The notes below the pieces were generated by a model, which saw nothing but the letters and a program-made list of their open reading frames with translations, searched no databases and was not told the origin of the DNA. From assembly GCF_963966145.1 (NCBI RefSeq), contig NC_091054.1, forward strand, positions 13,826,001 through 13,890,000: 64,000 nucleotides of DNA, written 5' to 3'. Positions 56,768-64,000 of the stretch are shown in pieces. This stretch comes from Tenebrio molitor. Lineage: Eukaryota > Arthropoda > Insecta > Coleoptera > Tenebrionidae. The translations under genes were made by a program, and so were the position numbers. The first letter of the stretch is position 1. Every line of letters starts with the position of its first letter.

Positions 56768-57028
56768 TGTTCCCAGATTTCTGAAACATATGAAGATGAG
56801 TAACTATATTTATACTATTTAGTTTTCTTATAATTTTGTACATGCACTTGAAATTTTTTCACTATTTGCATTATATTTATTAACTATGTAAATTCGCTTC
56901 ATGATTATAAAAAACGAACGGCATTTCAAGCTAGGGTTGCCCAGAGATCCTATTCTTTTGATCGCATCAAATTAGGATAAATAAACAATTTTTAAATAAA
57001 ACTATCTTTAATCTTACAAACTATGAAA

Positions 57029-60000
57029 TTAGACAGGTATTACAACTTCCTTAGCAACACCAGTTAAAGTTTGTTCAACGTTGAGCCCCACGTTTTTTAT
57101 ATCTTTCGAAATTGAACACCAAAGTTCCCCATGATGGGGTTCTGCAGCTAGACACCTTTGCTTGACTTCCTCTTGCTGTTCAGGAGTTCCGTGGAGTTGT
57201 TCAAATCGAAACCAATACGCCCAGGCGTCACCTAAATCGGGATCAATCTTCAAAGTCCTTTGAAACCATTCTCTGCATTTGCTAATTTTTCTCTCGGACC
57301 AAAATAATTTGCTCACTGCGAGGAGCACGTGAGGATCGTGTTCGCACTTTTTCAAAGCATCCACCTGATATCATAAAAAAAATTTACGTAAAAACCATTT
57401 TTAGTCTTAATTATAAGTATCAATAACTTAAGAAAACCGATACATAATCTGGTTGCTTTTAATTGATTTTGAATCAGTTTTTGAAACTATTATAATTAAA
57501 ATGTAAAAGATGAAAATGAAGAATAAAGTATTAATGGTACTTACGGATCTCGTTTTGCGTTGCGGCCTTGCTTCCATGAAAATCGACTCTGCCCACAGAG
57601 GCCCCGACGTAGAACACTCTTGCAGAGCCTTGGCCATCATCGCGTTCGCAATATCTTTCATACCTGCTCTCAGTTCAACTCTTATAGCTTCCAGCCACAA
57701 CATATCATTTTTAGGATTTTTCAATCTTGCTTTCTCCAAAACTGACCGGGCCTTGATCAACAACCCCCGTTTCTCTTCTAGTTTTGCCAAGAGAAGCCAC
57801 AGTGAAATAGAATTGACGCACTTTTTAATCTGCAATCACAAGAAACAATTTTTTTCCATAATACTTGATCAAATAATTGTCTCACCCCTGCGTTGTATGC
57901 GTCAAAAGCTTTGGAGAACTCTTTTTCTTGCTCGTAGATCTGTCCAGTCATCATCCACAATTTTGGAAAATCAGGAAACACTTTCAGAGCTTCTTCTAAC
58001 AACTTCTGTGCCGCTTTCAGATCGTTCAACGACCATTCCAGTTTTGCACTTTTCATCATGACTCTCGGTGTGGGGGCGGACCCTCTGGCTTTCGCCAACA
58101 GTCGTCTCGCTCTTTCGTATTCGCGATTTTCCGATTCCAGTTTCACTGCGGCCAGCCAGATTTCTTCGCTGTTGGGATTCGCTTGGAAAGCCAGGGCTAG
58201 AATACCGCGAGCTGCTGGTACGTCTCCCGCCAGCCATTTACTTTTAGCCCCCATCAACCAAAGCACTTCGCTTTTGGGACAGTGGGCCACGGCTCTTTGC
58301 AAAAGACCTTCCAGGCTTTCCCTCGTCCCGTGACTTTTTTCCAAGTAGGCGGCGCGAAGCCAGATCGATTTCTTTCCGGGGAAGGTGGCAAGAGCGTGGT
58401 TGTAGACGGTTCGGGCGCATTCGTAAGCTCCTTGATTGATGCACTGAAAAATTAAAGTACATAAACAATAAATTTTTCACTGGTTTATCGCTCCGCCTGG
58501 GCGCAGATATTTTCAAGGTCACAACCCATGAGAAAATCCAACACCTCTAACTACTTACATTTTCGGCGTCTTCAATCCAGGTGTGTTTCTGATCTTCGGG
58601 CTCCACCCCGTAACCGATAATGGCCTTGACAATAGCCCTGCAACAATGCACGTGCCCTCCTTTCTCGCTCTCTATCGCCTCCTTGAACCAATGCTCTCGA
58701 TTGATTTCAACTCCGTTAGAGCTCAACGAAGTAATCGCTCTCTCTATAATTTTCTCCACCATGTTGTGATTTCCGTTGGCCTCCTCCAATTTAGCAGCCG
58801 TAGTCCAGATTTGTTTGTCGGTCGGAATATTCTCCCGAGCTTTGTTCAACACTTTTCGGGCATTTTCGTACGTTTCTAGTCGCGCCAAAGCTAGCCACAG
58901 TTCTACAGCGGTGGGACAACACTCCACCGCTCTCGACAATAAAATTCGAGCATCTTCGGGATTCTCCAGTTCGACAGCAGCTTTCCACAATCTGACCGAA
59001 TTGGGAATGTGTTCGAGGGCTTTTCTGTAAACCCTTCTCTTCGCCTTGGTTTCCGTCTCCACGTCGGCGGCTTTTATCCATATCCTGACCGAAGTCGGGA
59101 TGTGTCTCGCCGCTTGTGCTATCACCGCTCTCGCCGTGTCGGCTGGATTGATCCTCGCCGCCTCTAACCACAAGTCTTCGCTCTGAGGATTCACTTCGCA
59201 CCCCTTCATTATCAAATTTCTCGCGGCCTGGACTTTTCCGGTGACTTCCTCTAATCTAGCACTGGCAATCCAAGCGGGAGGATGATTGGGATTGGTTTCT
59301 CGCACTGACTTAAGCAACAATCTCGCTTTTTTTATGTCGTTGATGTCGCCCCCGTACGTGGGGATCATCGACTGTAAGTCGGTCAAATACCCTTTCGGAT
59401 CTACAACCGTCTGTCCAGTTACGGAATCGGAAACTTGGGACAACTTCACGTTCATCAAGGTGTTTCGAGCTTGCCCGATTTTTCTCAAATCCATGTCACC
59501 AGTCGGAGTGAGCATGCCAGGAGTGGCTACGCCAGGGACCATGCTAGCTAAGCCCGAATTGGGGTCGATGGAAGTTCCCGAGTCGCCGCCCAAATTTCTG
59601 GACAAGACGCTGTCCGGCAAAGGTGTGAACTTCTCGGCTCGAGGATTTCGTTGTTTTCTGTTACGTGCATCACCCACTTCAGGAACGTTCTTCCAATCAT
59701 CTTCGCTCACATTGACGAGGTCACGTTTTAGATCTGAGAACTGCTGCTGGATTTTTGGCCTGTACACAAAAATAAGTTTCTATTTCTATTGAAACAGTAC
59801 AAATTTCAATGATTTTCATTTGTAATTAATCAAATATGATTATCAGAAACCGGCGGAAAAAGGTTTTCGCCTCCCACCACTCTAGTGCAGTGGCTTGGTA
59901 GCTTTGAGTTCGCCAAATGAATTGTTTGCGTGTCAATTGCGAATTCGAAAATTATATCTCGGACGAGTAAAACCAAATTTTGATTTTGTCAACACAGAAT

Positions 60001-61600
60001 TGAACAATGTTTCTTGTTTATATAAGAATGAGGATGACGAAGAAAGCATTTAAAATAGGTAAATTTTAGCAAAAATACAAAGTTCCGGGTTATTCCTGCT
60101 CGTCGAATAAAAAAATTATTTTCTCAAAAAGTACACGGGCTATCGACTTAATTCTTTTTTTTTTAACTTTTCCAATATCTTAGTTACATTTGACTCGCTG
60201 CATGTGTATGGAAATTTTCAATATTTCACATAGGTCCCAGCAGAGTGAAGTTTACGATGCGCATTTTTGATTAATCGAAATTCATTAATTATTTTTTTCA
60301 AAACTATCGATATTTGCGAAATTTTCAATTCACTGTCGGAAGCGCTCTACTTTTTAGTATAAATACACAGAAAATCAAAATTATAGCTTCAGTAGTTGAA
60401 TTAACACAGCGTTAAATTTTACGAAAAACGTAGTTTTTCGGACTACACCTCAACTACGTAGTTATAAAAGCCGTTTTCAAAGTTCGGTCCTCTTAAAAAA
60501 AGTTGTAGATGACCATTCCTTATGCCCCAAAATGTCCTCTACAAGATAGGATATGTCTCATTTAGTTATACCTTTGAATCACTAATTCGTAATTGCAGAT
60601 TTTACTCCACTAATAGAGCGCGCCGACACTGAGGGTATTGTGGTGGGAGTTATTCGCTAGCGTTTGACCATTTTTCGCCGGTCTCTGATGATTATAAACA
60701 CCGGGCGACTATAAATGAGTGTGATTTTTTTTCTTAAGTTGGGAACATTTGAATGACTTTGGCAAACCTGATATGTTAATCAACACATTGGCGTGCGGAC
60801 GTCATTTTGACATTTTATGTATTCATAAATTGTGTCAAATAGGCGAGTACGCCTATGTTTATGTCAACTACCACATTAAGCAGGAGAATAACCAACAATA
60901 GTACCAACCTATGAAAAAAATTCGCATTCATTTATAGTCACCTGGAATGAGAACCACCTATTTAGTAGTCTCTCATATATTTATCTGCAGTTTATTAAAA
61001 TTTCGTTGTAGAATTACCTCTCCTGACGATATTTTTCTAATTCCTCTCTTAAACGTTTTTCTCTGTATTCTTTTCGTTTTTCATCCATTCTTTTGTCAAT
61101 AGCTTCATAAATTGCATCAGCTTCAGCATCATCTTTATCATAAGGATCTTTAGAAAAAAGGGAACCACCATAACCACTGAATTCATCATAGTTAGAATCA
61201 TTCAAATCTTCTTCTTCCTAAAATAAAGCAGATTTTTATTTTTGATATAAATTTGCAACTATGCAAAAAGTACCTCCTTTTCTTCTTCCTCTTCTTTCTT
61301 TTTGGTCCGCTTGGCGGCAGGAGGTGCATGTCTATCGTCCCTGATAAAATGTTTCAATATATTTACATCCAAATTATTGCATGTGTTTACTTACGAAACA
61401 TCATTTGCATCTCTTGCTGGACCAATATCTGAACGTGTTGTGAATCCTGTCGCACTGAAGAAACAAGTACAATTAAACGTTTTCACAAAAATTGAAGCAA
61501 CTTACCCTCTTCCAACACCAGCCACATAACCTAAGGGCGCGGGAACTCCCAGAAAGTGTTTCTTGTTACGATTAACTAACGCCTGTGGTGGGGCCGCCAT
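57029..61600 (-). CDS. Prp6: Pre-mRNA processing factor 6 (U5 snRNP protein)
   Basis: Bridging protein of the U4/U6-U5 tri-snRNP in the spliceosome. Eight exons: 61600-61506, 61454-61395, 61340-61274, 61217-61018, 59759-58559, 58443-57886, 57829-57545, 57364-57029, phases consistent, 933 aa (human 941). The N-terminal PRP1_N region has NKKHFLGVPAPLGYVAGVGR, GATGFTTRSDIGPARDAND and NDSNYDEFSGYGGSLFS; then RPKIQQQFSDLKRDL. Tandem HAT/TPR repeats run from about residue 270 to near the end (VRLWKAAVELENPEDARILL and similar). Intron 4 (1258 nt) holds two inverted-repeat elements; intron 5 (115 nt) is mostly a repeat shared with CHID1. Head to head with CHID1. Confidence 0.97.
58471..58548. repeat. 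77-bp repeat X, copy in Prp6 intron 5
   Basis: Starts ATTTTTCACTGGTTTATCGC and ends AAAATCCAACACCTCT. About 88% identical by eye to 62509-62586. It fills roughly two thirds of the 115-nt intron, ending 10 bases from the splice donor. Confidence 0.85.
59844..60687. repeat. hAT-like TIR element T, in Prp6 intron 4
   Basis: 844 bp. Inverted ends CAGAAACCGGCGGAAAAAGG and CAGAGACCGGCGAAAAATGG. Exact 8-bp target duplication ATGATTAT (59836-59843 and 60688-60695). CAGR start and 8-bp duplication fit hAT. An internal block with CTCCCACCAC is also inverted. No transposase. Confidence 0.88.
60701..60945. repeat. Foldback MITE U, in Prp6 intron 4
   Basis: CCGGGCGACTATAAATGAGT on the left, complement of CCAGGTGACTATAAATGAAT on the right; about 245 bp, 13 bases after element T. 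Confidence 0.75.
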
Positions 61601-61822
61601 TATACGCGACTTTTTGTACTATCTTATTTAATTAGGAAGAGAAAAACAGAAAATGATGATTTTCAATGTATAACCTCAAAACTTGTTACACACACACAAA
61701 CATTTACAAACGTCAAACAACGTTTTTGACAGTTGGCGATCGTATTTTCACAACTGTCATTATCATCAAAACATAACCTCATTTCACTTATCTTTAAATT
61801 CTAAATTTCTAAATTACGAATA
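61601..61822. promoter_or_regulatory. Bidirectional promoter, Prp6 / CHID1
   Basis: Only 222 bp lie between the two divergent start codons, including both leaders. No TATA box seen; CACACACACAAAC and TGACAGTTGGCGATCG stand out but I assign no factor. Confidence 0.6.
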
Positions 61823-63454
61823 ATGTACCGATTGTGTGTTTTCTTCATCGTGTTTACTTCATGTACCCAACTCTTCGCTGATGCCACTTTGACACCAAAA
61901 TCACGGAAAGAAAAAACACCTGATGTGAAGTTCGCCAAGATTAAAACCGGCCCCCAGAACTTGACGGTTTTTCACCGCAATTTAGTCTCGGAAGGGACCA
62001 GTCCTAGAGAGATTTTGCAAAACTATCAAGGCTATTTTCGCGAAATCGACAACTATCAATTTGATGGCCTAGTTCTAGGTTATGTTACTCCAGTAATCTT
62101 GTGGATATCATAAAAACAACATATTTTAATTGATTGTTGCAGTGGAATAATGAAGGGTATGATGTTGCAAAAATTTTTGGCAACAAATTCACTCACATCA
62201 GTCCGGTTTGGTTGGAAGTTAAACAATCAAAGAAAGACACAAAGTATGAGTTGGATGGAACTCATGATGTTGATAAAAAATGGATGGTGCATGTAAAAAA
62301 TGCGGGAAGAGAGAGAAAACTCAAAAGTATAATTCAGTTAGAGGTGTTGGATTTTCTCATGGGCGATAATAAGTCATATCTGCGCAAACGTCGAATATCG
62401 GTCTCAAGTAGGCCCTACAAACCAACTGGAAAACATCGTCATTCGTTACTTAGTGTTGTCTCTCTCTCGTCTATTTGCATGTAAAGTAGTCGACGTTTTC
62501 ATTTACAGATTTTTCATTGGTTTATCGTTCCGCCTTCGCGCAGATATTTCCAAGGTCACAGCCCATGAGAGAATCCAACACCTCTACTCACTATGTGTTT
62601 TTTTAACTAATAGTTGATTTAGTTGTCCCTAGGATTTTATTTAGTAATCTGGATCAGCGTACAATGGATACACTGTTCACAAATTCCAAAGAAGTAAAAG
62701 CTTTGATCAAAATGTTGATTCGTGCTGCTAAAAATTATCATTTTGATGGATTTGTCATAGAAATATGGCCACAAGTGCAAGGAGATTTCGATTATAACCC
62801 ATTAATCCATCTTGTGAGGGCAATAGGTATATTGTGCAAGGGGTAAATTATTAAATGTTGATTGATTTTTCGAAATTGTTAGGTGATTCCCTGGCGTTAG
62901 AAAATTTAGACTTGATTCTAGTCATTCCACCTAAAAGGGGTCACCACTTGCCATTTTCAGAAGAACATTTTAACAAATTATATGATCATGTGACTGCATT
63001 TTCTTTAATGACGTACGATTATTCAAATCCACGCAGACCAGGCCCCAACGCCCCCATCTCGTGGGTAGAAGATTGTATCAAATCTGTTTCCTCCAATCAG
63101 GAAAAGAGAGGTAAAATATTAACAGGATTCAATTTTTACGGAAATCACTACTCCGAGAGGGGAGGAAATACGATTTTGGGACGTGACTACATAAGAAAAC
63201 TGGAAGAGAAGTTGAACGCAAAGATGGTATATGACCCCCAAATCGCCGAGCACTACGTGGAATATGGGTAAAACGACGCCAAGTGTTAATATCCGCTAAT
63301 TATATTTTTTAGAGAGTCTAATGGAAAACACCTCCTTTTTTACCCCACTCTCTATTCACTCCACAAGAGAATAGAGTTGTGCAAGCAGTTGGGCACTGGG
63401 ATTTCTATATGGGAGTTGGGACAAGGACTGAACTACTTCTACGACATGTTATGA
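61823..63454 (+). CDS. CHID1: Chitinase domain-containing protein 1 (CHID1 / stabilin-1 interacting protein)
   Basis: Secreted or lysosomal glycoside-hydrolase-18-fold protein; the vertebrate relative binds saccharides and is not known as an active chitinase. Five exons: 61823-62092, 62143-62326, 62623-62826, 62883-63267, 63313-63454, phases consistent, 394 aa (human 393). Signal peptide MYRLCVFFIVFTSCTQLFA. Conserved blocks: FDGLVLGYVTP-WNNEGYD, FTHISPVWLEV, KIVPRILF, YHFDGFVIEIW, FSLMTYDYS, GPNAPISWV, LTGFNFYGNHY, SIWELGQGLNYFYDML. The usual GH18 DxxDxDxE signature is replaced by FDGFVIEIW, as in other CHID1 proteins. I chose the exon 2 end at AAA|GTATAA because it restores KIVPRILF. Intron 2 contains repeat X. 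Convergent with the next gene, 96 bp apart. Confidence 0.95.
62509..62586. repeat. 77-bp repeat X, copy in CHID1 intron 2
   Basis: Starts ATTTTTCATTGGTTTATCGT and ends GAATCCAACACCTCT. Same plus-strand orientation as the Prp6 copy, hence sense to CHID1 and antisense to Prp6. Confidence 0.85.
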
Positions 63455-63550
63455 TTTTCACTAACTTTTTATTACCTGCTAGCATACAAAATAAATAAAT
63501 TCTAACAGTTTCACCTCTATTGTCACTAAAAAAGTAGATGCTTTGAATAA

Positions 63551-64000
63551 TCACGCAGCTTCGACCTCTTTGAAATTTCTCATGCTCATCATGGACTGAG
63601 GCCCTTGGATTATTCTGTAAACCAGGGCCCAATTCAGCTTGGCTGGGAGAAAACTGAAACGGAAACATTGTTGTGAAAGACTGCGTGGGATTAAATATTA
63701 GGTACATCACTTTTTAATGGGGAGGACAAATCGCGAGAAAGCTGGCAGTGTGACAAACACTTCCTCTCTTTTAATGGCTGTAATTATTCTCTTTGCAACA
63801 TCCTTTGGTTCTAGCATGTCCAAGTTTCTAGGCTTGCACCCTGAGAACATTCCAGTATTAATGAAATAGGGGCAGACTAGAGTCATCTTGATTTTGTGAT
63901 ATCCGTGCGTCTGCAATTACAACGAATTAGACTTAAGTAATGATATTTTTGTACATACTTTTAATTCAGTTAATAAACTTTCGTGAAATCCGACTGTTGC
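63551..64000 (-). CDS. Short-chain dehydrogenase/reductase, RDHE2/17-beta-HSD11-like (3' part)
   Basis: C-terminal portion of a lipid-droplet/ER-type SDR (SDR16C group; substrates in relatives are retinoids or steroids). The gene runs off the right edge, so the N-terminus, Rossmann glycine motif and YxxxK are missing. Exons: 64000-63959 (ATVGFHESLLTELK, the helix after the YxxxK site), 63910-63711 (THGYHKIKMTLVCPYFINTG ... FSRFVLPIK), 63653-63551 (FLPAKLNWALVYRIIQGPQS ... NFKEVEAA stop). The last junction was chosen at CAG|TTTTCTCCC because it restores the FLPAK block. Convergent with CHID1. Confidence 0.88.

Noticed and set aside
59286..59792. 168-aa plus-strand open frame
   Set aside because: Antisense of Prp6 exon 5.
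1..64000. CRISPR arrays, operons, ribosome binding sites
   Set aside because: Spliceosomal introns, tRNA form and gene content are eukaryotic; no repeat-spacer array was seen and bacterial signals do not apply.

Overview
This is an AT-rich insect nuclear genome window, most likely from a beetle. The signs are short spliceosomal introns (about 50-80 nt), a tandem pair of CYP9-type cytochrome P450 genes, a THAP/ZAD zinc-finger gene, insect-type smoothened and TOR genes, and many short TA-flanked inverted-repeat elements of the CAGGGTGT type. The order Coleoptera is inferred from gene flavour only.

Layout. 1-9.3 kb is gene-poor, with two tRNA genes (Ala-CGC, Glu-TTC) among nested MITEs. 9.4-10.6 kb holds adenosine kinase. 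11-18.1 kb is a nest of transposable elements: a mariner-like element with a frameshifted transposase, a winged-helix transposase remnant, a Harbinger-like remnant and at least seven MITEs. 18.5-24.3 kb holds two tandem P450 genes. 24.3-29.2 kb is repeats only. 29.3-33.1 kb is one 7-exon gene on the minus strand encoding THAP + ZAD + FLYWCH + MULE-transposase-like domains in a single 871-aa protein. A tRNA-Phe gene and cytidine deaminase follow. 36.0-48.4 kb is the whole Tor gene (13 exons, 2402 aa), head to head with RpL37A. 49.7-54.6 kb is smoothened. Then come capping protein beta, Prp6 (minus), CHID1 (plus, head to head with Prp6) and the 3' end of a short-chain dehydrogenase running off the right edge.

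The housekeeping genes are intact. I assembled every multi-exon gene by checking GT/AG sites and reading-frame phase through all exons, and each closes exactly at a length normal for its family. The right half is compact: convergent genes lie 96-480 bp apart and divergent promoters can be as short as 222 bp. Repeats in that half are confined to introns, notably Tor introns 4 and 10, intron 5 of the THAP/ZAD gene, Prp6 intron 4, smo intron 2 and intron 1 of the second P450.

The main points of interest are the four-domain THAP-ZAD-FLYWCH-MULE gene, which looks like a domesticated transposase; a family of tiny palindromic elements with exact 8-bp target duplications; two copies of one element that each serve as the other's empty site; repeated abutting of different MITEs at a shared TA; and a 77-bp repeat that makes up most of a Prp6 intron and recurs in an intron of the neighbouring CHID1 gene.
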